Shown: positions 1 through 5,966 of the stretch, piece after piece
Numbering within the stretch: position 1 is the first letter of the stretch
Layout of the letters: each line of letters opens with the position of its first letter
From: an uncultured bacterium
GTDB taxonomy: Bacteria > Bacillota > Clostridia > Lachnospirales > Lachnospiraceae
Reading direction: 5' to 3'
DNA length: 6,664 nucleotides
Assembly (NCBI GenBank): GCA_947071365.1
Contig: CAMTFT010000098.1
Coordinates: 1 to 6,664, forward strand
Notes under the pieces: generated by a model
The model's input: the letters and a program-made list of their open reading frames with translations, nothing else
The model's database searches: none
What the model was told of the DNA's origin: nothing
Translations under genes and position numbers: made by a program

Positions 1-208
1 CTGCATCAGACTCGAAACGAACGAAATAGTAAAATCCTTCACGCATCTTCTGGATCTCATAAGCGAGCTTTCTCTTGCCCCACTCATCTACCTCTGTTAC
101 AGTACCGCCAAAACGTGTAATGTACTCTTTCACCTTTTCGATTGTAGCGGCTCTGTCTTCGTCTTCGATTTTTGCGCTGACAACCACTGCTAATTCATAC
201 TTGTTCAT
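1..208 (-). CDS. rpsF: 30S ribosomal protein bS6 (N-terminal part, cut by window edge)
   Basis: This is a ribosomal protein of the small-subunit platform, where bS6 pairs with bS18 and contacts 16S rRNA. The visible 69 residues begin MNKYELAVVVSAKIEDEDRA and carry the family's first beta strand (YELAVVV), the helix with its EKVKEYI segment, and the typical strand region around WGKRKLAYEIQK (about 43-54) followed by GFYYFVRF (about 58-65). The family is usually about 95 residues, so roughly a quarter is missing beyond position 1. The start is fixed by an excellent ribosome binding site, TAAGGAGGTG, eight bases upstream of the ATG. In related bacteria ssb and rpsR follow in the same operon; here they would lie outside the window. 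A promoter is likely in the gap behind the DUF951 gene. The identification is very secure. Confidence 0.97.
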   Translation of the reverse strand, partial: MNKYELAVVVSAKIEDEDRAATIEKVKEYITRFGGTVTEVDEWGKRKLAYEIQKMREGFYYFVRFESDA

Positions 209-260
209 GCTTTTCGCACCTCCTTATGGTCTCTGGCCCCTTTTCTACGAAAGGAGCAAG
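209..260 (-). promoter_or_regulatory. rpsF 5' leader with possible SD-masking pairing
   Basis: If transcription starts near 258-260, the rpsF mRNA has a leader of about 50 nt. It contains CTCCTT (complement of 251-256), exactly complementary to the AAGGAG of the rpsF ribosome binding site. The same segment could instead pair locally with the GAAAAGG that follows it, so two mutually exclusive folds can be drawn. bS6, with bS18, is known to bind its own mRNA leader in several bacteria. I do not see the published CCG-containing S6:S18 motif here, so any link to autoregulation is inference. Confidence 0.3.
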
Positions 261-265
261 GAAAT

Positions 266-295
266 AATATATCACGAATATTGACTTTAACACAA
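266..295 (-). promoter_or_regulatory. Predicted promoter for rpsF
   Basis: On the minus strand a -10 hexamer TATATT (266-271) is preceded directly by TGA, an extended -10 TGn motif. A weak -35, TTGTGT (290-295), lies 18 bases upstream. It sits in the 100-bp gap between the DUF951 stop and rpsF, which suits an independent start for the ribosomal protein operon. The -35 matches only three of six consensus bases, so the call rests mainly on the -10. Confidence 0.45.
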
Positions 296-308
296 ATTTC
301 CTGCAAAA

Positions 309-491
309 TCAAGCTTTTTCACGCAATCCCCGCGTATTTTTTTCTACCAGCTTCCTGGCGATCATGATCTGATGGCCACACCCCTGGCATTTCAGCCGGA
401 AGTCCGCGCCGACCCGCAGAATTTCCCACTCCTGGCTGCCGCAGGGATGCTGTTTCTTTAATTTTACGATCTGTCCTACCTGATAATCCAT
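309..491 (-). CDS. DUF951 family protein (YyzM-like)
   Basis: This 60-residue protein belongs to the DUF951 family, small proteins common in Firmicutes and often encoded near rpsF; Bacillus subtilis YyzM is the member I recall. No biochemical function is established. The family signature is visible: KKQHPCGS (13-19) with Cys17, W22 E23, GADFRLKCQGCGH (28-40) with Cys35 and Cys38, and a basic residue after MIAR. The Cys-His arrangement suggests a small zinc-ribbon-like fold, which is inference. The length is typical and the gene appears complete. A purine-rich ribosome binding site (GGGAGGAG) lies close to the ATG. It starts 19 bp after the sirtuin stop on the same strand, so the two are probably cotranscribed. 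A YchF-type GTPase, a frequent neighbour in other Firmicutes, is not next to it here. Confidence 0.9.
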   Translation of the reverse strand: MDYQVGQIVKLKKQHPCGSQEWEILRVGADFRLKCQGCGHQIMIARKLVEKNTRGLREKA

Positions 492-510
492 AGCTCCTCC
501 CGCGCCGCTC

Positions 511-1236
511 TTATACTTCGATCGTGCCCAACACCTTTCCGATACTGTCGGAAATCAGCAGATCCGCAAATTTATCTCTTGGTGTCGGCGACTTATTGAT
601 AACGACAAGATGGCTTCCCCTGAAGTAATCGATCAGGCCGGCCGCCGGATAAACCGCCAGCGAGGTGCCTCCGATGATCATTACATCCGCATGGGAAATA
701 TAATAGATGGAATCCTGTATCGTCTGCTGGTCAAGGCCTTCCTCATACAGCACGACATCCGGCTTTATGACGCCGCCGCACTCGCACAGGGGAACCTCCC
801 CCGGATACTCCAGCATATAGCGTGCATCATAGCTTTTTCCGCATTTCTGGCAGTAATTTCTATGTACACTGCCGTGAAGCTCCATGACTTTTTTGCTGCC
901 CGCTGCCTGATGCAGCCCGTCGATATTCTGGGTAACGACAGCCCGAAGCTTTCCTTTTTCCTCCAGCTCGGCCAGCTTTCTGTGAGCCGCGTTCGGCTGC
1001 ACGTCAAGGCACAGCATCTTGTCACGATAGAACCGGTAAAATTCCTTCGTGTTGCGCACAAAGAAGGTGTGACTCAGGATCGTCTCCGGCGGATAATCAT
1101 ATTTCTGATGGTACAGCCCGTCCACGCTCCGAAAATCCGGTATGCCGCTTTCTGTGGATACGCCTGCTCCGCCGAAAAATACAATATTATCGCTGTTCTT
1201 TACAATTTCCTGCAATTTTCTTACGTTTTCATCCAT
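511..1236 (-). CDS. NAD-dependent protein deacylase, sirtuin (Sir2/CobB family)
   Basis: Sirtuins remove acetyl or other acyl groups from lysine side chains in the cytoplasm, consuming NAD+ and releasing nicotinamide and O-acyl-ADP-ribose. The 241 residues carry the full signature: NAD-binding GGAGVSTESGIPDFRS (22-37), TQNIDGLHQAAG (102-113), the catalytic histidine in ELHGS (His121), a zinc site formed by Cys129, Cys132, Cys151 and Cys153, the substrate-groove segment KPDVVLYEE (158-166), and GTSLAVYPA (190-198). Length and order match bacterial sirtuins of the Thermotoga Sir2 type. The second zinc knuckle is Cys-x-Cys rather than the more usual Cys-x2-Cys, which I believe is common in Clostridia. 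The ATG follows AGAGGAG at good spacing. It lies 117 bp after the sortase gene, where I see no convincing promoter or terminator. The substrate cannot be told from sequence; cobB or srtN are possible names. Confidence 0.95.
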   Translation of the reverse strand: MDENVRKLQEIVKNSDNIVFFGGAGVSTESGIPDFRSVDGLYHQKYDYPPETILSHTFFVRNTKEFYRFYRDKMLCLDVQPNAAHRKLAELEEKGKLRAVVTQNIDGLHQAAGSKKVMELHGSVHRNYCQKCGKSYDARYMLEYPGEVPLCECGGVIKPDVVLYEEGLDQQTIQDSIYYISHADVMIIGGTSLAVYPAAGLIDYFRGSHLVVINKSPTPRDKFADLLISDSIGKVLGTIEV

Positions 1237-1353
1237 CCTCGTACGCTCCTCTCTCCAATCGCTTATTTCCGCTTCTTATTCAATACCAGACAAACCGTGT
1301 TCTTATTTTTGCCGAATAAACCTTTTTACTTTGTTCCAAATAGAACGCCTTCA

Positions 1354-2217
1354 TTATTTAGATGCATATATCTGCGCCAGTTTTCCCATAACGACAAATC
1401 TCGTCGCATCATCTCCGGTACACGTTGACAGCGTCATGACACGGTCATCCTTCGTCACTTCTATTCCCGTATTATCCACCTCTGACGTCTCAAACGCATA
1501 TTTCATCCACTGTTCAAATTCTTCATCCGTGTAGAAGGTCTGGTACGTCAGTCCCGTCTTGTCCACCACCGTCGCGGAAAAGATGCGGTACTGATAAATG
1601 AAATCAGGCGTGAACATCCAGAAATACTTGCTCTTGTCAAAGACTCCCTCTTCCCGGAATTTCTTCAGCTTTCCGAACATGGAACCGTTCTTCATGTTGT
1701 GGCCGTATATGATCGTATTCTGGTCCGTCAGATCCCTGCTGTTGTCGCAGTTTACGAACAGACAGCCTGCGAAATTGTCTCCCTTTTCAAAGGTTCGGTG
1801 CAGATAAAAATCATTGTCCTCTCCCTGTACCACCGGATAGGAAATATCCAGCGCACGGATACGCAGCCATCCTACAATGTCGCTGTTTACCTGCTGCAGC
1901 TCGGCAAAATCAATGGGGTTCCGCATTGTGGGAAGCGTAACCTCCTTGCCGTTCTCTGTTACGGTAGTCACTTCTTTCCCTGAAATATTCTGCAACGCCT
2001 CATCATCCTCCAGCGCATCCAGATCCTCTGTTTCGCCTTCGTTATCCGCTGCGTAACTGCTCTCCAGGTTATCATACTCCGCCGAGCCCTTATGATACTC
2101 CTGGTAAAACCCGTATAATGTATAACCGGAAAAAATGAATACCACAAGTGCAATCAGCATCAGCAGCGTACTCATAATATCCCCGAATGTCTTCCTTCTT
2201 TTCTTTCTGCGTGCCAT
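1354..2217 (-). CDS. Class B sortase, membrane-anchored transpeptidase
   Basis: Sortases cut a C-terminal sorting signal on secreted proteins and join them to peptidoglycan or to a pilus subunit on the outer face of the membrane. The 287-residue product has a very basic N-terminus (MARRKKRRK), one membrane helix at about 15-38, an acidic linker (about 58-75), and a sortase domain from about 100 onward. The catalytic triad is visible: His173 in IIYGHNM, Cys266 in TLSTC, and Arg273 in ATRFVV. The segments SDIVGWLRI (112-120), YPVVQGEDNDFYL (127-139) and the triad spacing are typical of class B rather than class A or D. The start is supported by GGAGGGG five bases upstream. It lies 29 bp after the VanS-like kinase, so it is probably cotranscribed with that signalling pair. 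No substrate with an NPQTN-like signal is in the window. The chromosomal name srtB is possible but the substrate is unknown. Confidence 0.95.
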   Translation of the reverse strand: MARRKKRRKTFGDIMSTLLMLIALVVFIFSGYTLYGFYQEYHKGSAEYDNLESSYAADNEGETEDLDALEDDEALQNISGKEVTTVTENGKEVTLPTMRNPIDFAELQQVNSDIVGWLRIRALDISYPVVQGEDNDFYLHRTFEKGDNFAGCLFVNCDNSRDLTDQNTIIYGHNMKNGSMFGKLKKFREEGVFDKSKYFWMFTPDFIYQYRIFSATVVDKTGLTYQTFYTDEEFEQWMKYAFETSEVDNTGIEVTKDDRVMTLSTCTGDDATRFVVMGKLAQIYASK

Positions 2218-2246
2218 ATTATCCCCTCCAACTCCTGCTTTATCCC

Positions 2247-3380
2247 TCAGCCGGATATTTCCGGTGACGGAAAGCTCACAATAAACCTCGTATTTCTGCT
2301 GTCACTGGCAGCCGAAATCGTACCTCCATGCAGCTCCACGATCTGTTTTGCGATTGCCAGACCAAGCCCGGCCCCGCCGGTTCTGCTCGATCTCGCGTCA
2401 TCGACACGATAAAATTTTTCAAAAATCATTTCCAGCTTTTTCTGCGGGATCTGCGGCCCCTCATTCGTAAAAATAATGGTGATCCTGCCGTTCCCACCTC
2501 TGGCCTGTATCAGGATCTGCGTTCCTTCATATCCATACGCCGCCGCATTCCGTAGCAGATTGTCGAACACTCTGGCGAGCTTGTCCGGGTCTCCCTGAAA
2601 CATCAATCGCTCTTCCACGTCCACGGCGCACGTCATATTTTTCTCACTCAGCATACCGTAGCTCTCATCCGCAAGCTGCTCCAGCAGAATCGACAGATTC
2701 AGCCGCTCCTTATCAAGGACGATATTTTGCAGATTGAACCGCGTAATATCAAAAAATTCATTGATCAGCTCTTCCAGCCGGATCGCCTTTTCCAGCGTAA
2801 TATGCGTGTACTTCGCCCGGTCCTCCGCCGACATGTCCGGCTGCTCATCCAGCATCGTCAGATATGCGATGACGGAGGTAAGCGGTGTCTTCAGATCATG
2901 AGCCAGATACACCACCAGTTCATTTTTCCGCTTCTCGCTCTCTGCAGCCTGTTTTTCCCGCCGCTTCAGCTTCATTTTCAGCGTGGACAGCGTTTCCGCC
3001 ATAGGCTCCAGCTCCGGCACCAGCAAAATCGGCTCGTCCGACGCATTTAAAGTCTTTTCCAGCGCGTCACTGATATCATTCAGATACTTTGCCAGACGTC
3101 CCACAGAAACGTAAAAGAAGAACAGGAACAGGATACAGAAGCCTCCCACCACAAAGATGGATTTGTTGTAGATGAACAGGCGGTTGTAATATTCCACAGC
3201 CTGCCACTGCTCCATTCCGAGCTTCATAAAGATACGGACAATGAGGTTCGCAAAGCTGTCCTGAAAGATCCCGTCCACCAGAAAGGTCAGAATCCCATAT
3301 CCCACGGCCGCCACCAGAACAGAGATCAGCAGCGACCGGATTAAAATTGTCCGTTTTAGTTTCCCGTAATTATTTTTCAA
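2247..3380 (-). CDS. VanS-like membrane sensor histidine kinase
   Basis: This is the sensor partner of the adjacent response regulator. The 377 residues show TM1 at about 11-35, a short extracytoplasmic segment (about 36-73), and TM2 at about 74-93. A HAMP-like linker and coiled region (to about 155) follow, then the dimerisation/phosphoacceptor helix with His161 in LAHDLKTPLTS, the N box DNLLRNA (Asn278), the NEGPQIP loop in place of a canonical DxGxG, and FEKFYR...TGGAGLGLAIAK (320-345). The G1-loop variant, the IFEKFYRVDDARSS stretch and the short outer loop resemble VanS proteins. The gene uses a TTG start overlapping the regulator's end by 11 bp. No downstream Met would keep TM1, which decides this start. 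Without van ligase genes nearby, its signal may be cell-wall stress or a wall precursor; that is inference. Confidence 0.93.
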   Translation of the reverse strand: MKNNYGKLKRTILIRSLLISVLVAAVGYGILTFLVDGIFQDSFANLIVRIFMKLGMEQWQAVEYYNRLFIYNKSIFVVGGFCILFLFFFYVSVGRLAKYLNDISDALEKTLNASDEPILLVPELEPMAETLSTLKMKLKRREKQAAESEKRKNELVVYLAHDLKTPLTSVIAYLTMLDEQPDMSAEDRAKYTHITLEKAIRLEELINEFFDITRFNLQNIVLDKERLNLSILLEQLADESYGMLSEKNMTCAVDVEERLMFQGDPDKLARVFDNLLRNAAAYGYEGTQILIQARGGNGRITIIFTNEGPQIPQKKLEMIFEKFYRVDDARSSRTGGAGLGLAIAKQIVELHGGTISAASDSRNTRFIVSFPSPEISG

Positions 3381-4062
3381 CCTTATACCCTACTCCCCAA
3401 ACGGTCTTGATAAAATCGCTTTTTCTTCTGCCATCCCCCATCTTTTCCCGCAGATGACGGATGTGCACCATCACTGTATTGTTGCTGTTCTTAAAATATT
3501 TTTCTTTCCAGATCTGTTCGAATAACTGCTCTGAGCTGATGACTCTGCCCCTGTTCTCACACAGCAGCCACAGGATATCAAACTCAATGGGCGTCAGCAC
3601 AAGCTCCCGCTCATTGTACGTACACTCGTGGGTGTCGCGGTTCATCAACAGCCCCGCAAAATCAATGATATTGCCCTGCGTATTATTTTCATTGTACTTC
3701 GTATACCTGCGAAGCTGGGCCTTCACCCTGGCGACAAGCTCCAGGGGGTTGAAGGGCTTGGCGATATAATCGTCGGCCCCCAGCGTAAGCCCTGCAATCT
3801 TGTCCGTATATTCTGTTTTTGCCGTCAGCATGATGACCGGAAATCTGTATTTCTCGCGAACCTTCTGAAGGATCCGAAAACCGTCAACATCGGGGAGCAT
3901 CACATCCAGCAGCGCCAGATCCGGCTGCTCCCGCTCGATGGCCGCCAGCGCACTGCGCCCGGTATAGGCGGTCTCCACCTCGTAGCCCTCGTTTCTCAGG
4001 TACAGCGCTATGACATCCGCGATCTCCTTCTCATCATCCAGAATTAAAATCTTACTGCTCAT
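3370..4062 (-). CDS. VanR-like OmpR/PhoB-family response regulator
   Basis: This is a cytoplasmic DNA-binding regulator, phosphorylated by the overlapping kinase. The 230 residues have a receiver domain (about 4-115) with the acidic pair Asp9/Asp10, phosphoacceptor Asp53 in LLDVMLP, Thr80, and Lys102 in IAKPF. A winged-helix effector domain (about 130-228) contains LTPIEFDILWLLCEN (156-170), SSEQLFEQIW (176-185), SNNTVMVHIRHLREKMGD (193-210) and the C-terminal KTVWGVGYKVEK. The segments GADDYIAKPFNPLELVARVK, NRDTHEC and the C-terminus are strikingly VanR-like. The ATG is preceded by TAAGGAG. Likely targets include its own operon and the sortase, but no operator repeat stands out in the 144-bp gap upstream. 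That gap lacks a clear promoter, so the gene may depend partly on readthrough from asnS. Confidence 0.95.
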   Translation of the reverse strand: MSSKILILDDEKEIADVIALYLRNEGYEVETAYTGRSALAAIEREQPDLALLDVMLPDVDGFRILQKVREKYRFPVIMLTAKTEYTDKIAGLTLGADDYIAKPFNPLELVARVKAQLRRYTKYNENNTQGNIIDFAGLLMNRDTHECTYNERELVLTPIEFDILWLLCENRGRVISSEQLFEQIWKEKYFKNSNNTVMVHIRHLREKMGDGRRKSDFIKTVWGVGYKVEK

Positions 4063-4089
4063 GTCTCTCCTTACTCCAGCCTTCTATCC

Positions 4090-4217
4090 ATTGCGAATCG
4101 CACTTCGTGCGACGGCATTCGTATTCCGCTTCGCTTCATACTCATGTCGTTCGCTCGCCAAATCCTCGCAGAATCCCGCCTGCGCGATTCTGCGGCACTT
4201 GGCTCGCTATTCGCAAT
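4090..4217. repeat. Palindromic multi-hairpin element between asnS and the VanR-like gene
   Basis: The 144-bp gap downstream of asnS is almost filled by a nested palindromic element. Its outer arms are ATTGCGAAT (4090-4098) and its exact complement ATTCGCAAT (4209-4217). Inside are a 9-bp stem CGCAGAATC/GATTCTGCG (4167-4175 with 4186-4194), flanked by a 5-bp stem GCCAA/TTGGC (4157-4161 with 4199-4203), and a tight hairpin TCGCAC-TTC-GTGCGA (4098-4112). The right outer arm overlaps the last codons and stop of asnS. No T-run follows any of the stems on either strand, so it does not look like a standard intrinsic terminator. It shares a core with the element upstream of asnS and is probably a dispersed intergenic repeat, with mRNA processing or stabilisation as possible roles. 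Confidence 0.6.
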
Positions 4218-5595
4218 TCCCTACCGTTCTCGGGTACGGCAGCACGTCGCGGATATTGGACATTCCGGTCAGATACATGACGCAGCGCTCAAATCCGAGC
4301 CCAAATCCGGCATGGTGCGTGGAACCGTATTTACGAAGATCCATATAGTACTTGTAGTCCTCCGGCTTCATGCCAAGCTCCGCGATCCGCGCCTGCAGCT
4401 TGTCGAAATCATCCTCTCTCTGGCTTCCGCCGATGATCTCACCAATACCCGGCACGAGACAGTCCATAGCCGCAACCGTCTTTCCGTCTTCGTTTAATTT
4501 CATATAGAAAGCCTTGATATCCTTCGGATAGTCTGTAACGAACAGCGGCTTCTTAAATACCTTTTCTGTCAAATAACGCTCATGCTCCGTCTGAAGGTCG
4601 CAGCCCCAGGATACTTTGTACTCGAAATTGTCATTGTTCTTCTCAAGGATCTCAATAGCTTCCGTGTATGTCACATGTCCGAACTCGGAGTTCAGCACGT
4701 GATTCAGACGTTCGATCAGTCCTTTATCTACGAAAGAATTAAAGAATTTCATCTCTTCCGGCGCATGCTCCAGCACGTAACGGATGATATATTTGATCAT
4801 ATCCTCTGCCAGTATCATGTCATCTTTCAGGTCTGCAAACGCGATTTCCGGCTCGATCATCCAGAACTCAGCCGCATGGCGCGCCGTATTGGAATTCTCA
4901 GAACGGAAAGTCGGCCCAAACGTATAAACGTTGCGGAACGCCTGAGCAAACGCCTCCACGTCAAGCTGACCGCTGACCGTCAGCTTCGTCGCCTTGCCGA
5001 AGAAATCCTGTGTAAAATCCACTTCTCCCTTATCGTTCTTCGGTACATTGTTCAGATCCAGAGTCGTTACCTGGAACATTTCCCCGGCGCCCTCACAGTC
5101 GCTGGCAGTGATCAGTGGTGCGTGTACATAGACAAAATCCCTCTCCTGGAAAAATTTGTGGATCGCATACGCGATCAGAGAACGCACGCGGAATACTGCC
5201 TGGAACGTATTTGTTCTCGGGCGCAGATGCGGAACAGTCCTCAAATATTCCATAGAATGACGTTTCTTCTGCATCGGATAATCCGGTGTGGATGTACCCT
5301 CTACCTCGACAGATGATGCCTGGATCTCAAAAGGCTGCTTCGCATTCGGTGTTGCCACCAGAATACCCTTTACGATAATTGCAGCGCCGCTGTTCAGCTT
5401 TGAGATCTCTGCAAAATTCTCCAGCTTGTCTGAATATACGATCTGAAGCGTTTCAAAAAATGTACCGTCATGCAGTACGATAAATCCAAAAGTCTTGGAA
5501 TCGCGGATACTTCTCACCCATCCGCCGACTGTTACTTCCTTGCCTGTATAGGCACCGCTGTTGCGGTATAATTCTCTGACTGTAGTAAATTCCAT
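4207..5595 (-). CDS. asnS: Asparaginyl-tRNA synthetase (AsnRS), class IIb
   Basis: The enzyme charges tRNA-Asn with asparagine using ATP in the cytoplasm. The 462 residues start with an OB-fold anticodon-binding domain (about 15-100; [20 protein letters not shown], then LHDGT). The class II catalytic core follows: motif 1 around [17 protein letters not shown] (123-139), the [19 protein letters not shown] segment (156-174), motif 2 [20 protein letters not shown] (230-249), and motif 3 GFGLGFERC (430-438). [10 protein letters not shown] and the EGAGEMF signature favour AsnRS over AspRS or LysRS. Length is normal for the family (about 460-466). The ATG follows AAGGAG at seven bases. A promoter about 210 bp upstream implies a long structured leader. 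The protein ends PRTVGNCE, with its TAG inside a palindromic element, so the very C-terminus may have been altered; the catalytic part is intact. Confidence 0.97.
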   Translation of the reverse strand: MEFTTVRELYRNSGAYTGKEVTVGGWVRSIRDSKTFGFIVLHDGTFFETLQIVYSDKLENFAEISKLNSGAAIIVKGILVATPNAKQPFEIQASSVEVEGTSTPDYPMQKKRHSMEYLRTVPHLRPRTNTFQAVFRVRSLIAYAIHKFFQERDFVYVHAPLITASDCEGAGEMFQVTTLDLNNVPKNDKGEVDFTQDFFGKATKLTVSGQLDVEAFAQAFRNVYTFGPTFRSENSNTARHAAEFWMIEPEIAFADLKDDMILAEDMIKYIIRYVLEHAPEEMKFFNSFVDKGLIERLNHVLNSEFGHVTYTEAIEILEKNNDNFEYKVSWGCDLQTEHERYLTEKVFKKPLFVTDYPKDIKAFYMKLNEDGKTVAAMDCLVPGIGEIIGGSQREDDFDKLQARIAELGMKPEDYKYYMDLRKYGSTHHAGFGLGFERCVMYLTGMSNIRDVLPYPRTVGNCE

Positions 5596-5616
5596 TTTTT
5601 ATCTCCTTCTTATTCT

Positions 5617-5642
5617 GGCGAATTGCTTTGATTCGCCTTTTT
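5617..5642 (+). terminator. Intrinsic terminator-like hairpin on the plus strand, upstream of asnS
   Basis: A perfect 7-bp stem GGCGAAT/ATTCGCC (5617-5623 with 5631-5637) closes a 7-base loop and is followed at once by TTTTT (5638-5642), the form of a rho-independent terminator for plus-strand RNA. No plus-strand gene lies to its left, so it would stop only antisense transcripts crossing asnS before they reach the divergent DUF3800 gene. In asnS-sense RNA the same stem forms without a U-run, six bases ahead of the asnS ribosome binding site. It may therefore act as a leader hairpin instead. Confidence 0.4.
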
Positions 5643-5646
5643 AACT

Positions 5647-5683
5647 CTTCCGGGCAGAGCCTGCAACTTCCGGGCAGAGCCTG
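5647..5683. repeat. Two tandem copies of a 17-bp repeat in the asnS leader
   Basis: The unit CTTCCGGGCAGAGCCTG occurs at 5647-5663 and again, identically, at 5667-5683, giving a 20-base period with a 3-base spacer. The central GGGCAGAGCC of each copy is the exact complement of GGCTCTGCCC at 5787-5796, near the predicted asnS transcription start. Confidence 0.85.
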
Positions 5684-5799
5684 TAAAATCTTCGCTTTTC
5701 CAGGCTCGCTTCGCTCGCCAGATCAGTCTGAATCTTCGGCCTGCTTTCACGCAAGCGTGAAGCAGACCTCCGCTTCATCCTGACCTGGCTCTGCCCTTT
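5652..5799 (-). ncRNA. Structured asnS 5' leader RNA (candidate cis-acting element)
   Basis: Read in the asnS direction, the leader opens with GGGCAGAGCC (5796-5787), able to pair over 10 bp with either tandem GGCTCTGCCC copy further down. Within it, CCAGGTCAG (5788-5780) pairs with CTGATCTGG (5726-5718) through one G-U. Inside that, GGTCTGCTTCACGC (5768-5755) pairs with GCGTGAAAGCAGGCC (5752-5738) through one U-G and a bulged A. Both wobbles would be A-C mismatches on the other strand, so the fold suits asnS-sense RNA. No T-box consensus (GGGTGG...ACCGCG) is present. The function is unknown: it may be a regulatory leader or a transcribed dispersed repeat. Confidence 0.4.
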
Positions 5800-5805
5800 T
5801 CGGAC

Positions 5806-5834
5806 ATTATACCGTTTTTCGTTTGTTCCTGCAA
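5806..5834 (-). promoter_or_regulatory. Predicted asnS promoter
   Basis: On the minus strand a perfect -10 hexamer TATAAT (5806-5811) has TTGCAG (5829-5834) 17 bases upstream as its -35. The -35 matches only the TTG of the consensus, but the -10 and spacing are ideal. Transcription would begin near 5799, which gives asnS a leader of about 205 nt that starts at the edge of the palindromic repeats. Confidence 0.6.
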
Positions 5835-5903
5835 GGTCTAAGAAATCTTTTAACGTTCTGTCTGCTCTTGTCGAACTAATGTTTGTTTTTTCATCGGATT
5901 TTG

Positions 5904-5932
5904 TTGAAAAAATGAGTATTTAGTGGTATCCT
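5904..5932 (+). promoter_or_regulatory. Predicted promoter of the DUF3800 gene
   Basis: The plus strand has TTGAAA (5904-5909), a 17-base spacer, and TATCCT (5927-5932) preceded by TGG, an extended -10 motif. Transcription would start near 5939, about 25 bases ahead of the TTG start codon. It is back to back with the asnS promoter, about 70 bp apart, in an A/T-rich stretch with no other gene. Confidence 0.5.
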
Positions 5933-5950
5933 AATCTTAAATACATTACA

Positions 5951-5966
5951 GGGGTGATTTTTATTG
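5951..5966 (+). promoter_or_regulatory. Ribosome binding site deciding the TTG start of the DUF3800 gene
   Basis: GGGGTGAT (5951-5958) matches the 3' part of the extended Shine-Dalgarno consensus and sits five bases ahead of TTG at 5964. The first in-frame ATG (codon 23) would remove the YIDES strand that the family needs, so TTG is preferred. Confidence 0.7.

Noticed and set aside
1237..1353. Terminator or promoter between the sortase and sirtuin genes
   Set aside because: The only stem (GTTC/GAAC around 1337-1350) is 4 bp with no T-run, and no -35/-10 pair at proper spacing stands out, so cotranscription cannot be ruled in or out.
610..1428. 272-codon plus-strand open frame
   Set aside because: It lies opposite the sirtuin gene, whose motifs are unmistakable; the plus-strand product shows no family motif and has no convincing ribosome binding site.
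1354..4062. Vancomycin-resistance gene cluster
   Set aside because: Only VanR/VanS-like signalling proteins are present; there is no D-Ala-D-Lac or D-Ala-D-Ser ligase, VanH, VanX or VanY gene. A sortase follows instead.
4582..5316. 244-codon plus-strand open frame
   Set aside because: It is antisense to the catalytic core of asnS and has no recognisable domain.
5647..5683. CRISPR-like repeat
   Set aside because: Only two units with a 3-base spacer are present and no cas gene is nearby.
5596..5800. T-box riboswitch for asnS
   Set aside because: asnS leaders in Firmicutes are often T-boxes, but no GGGTGG...ACCGCG-type antiterminator sequence and no sense-strand terminator with a U-run are present.
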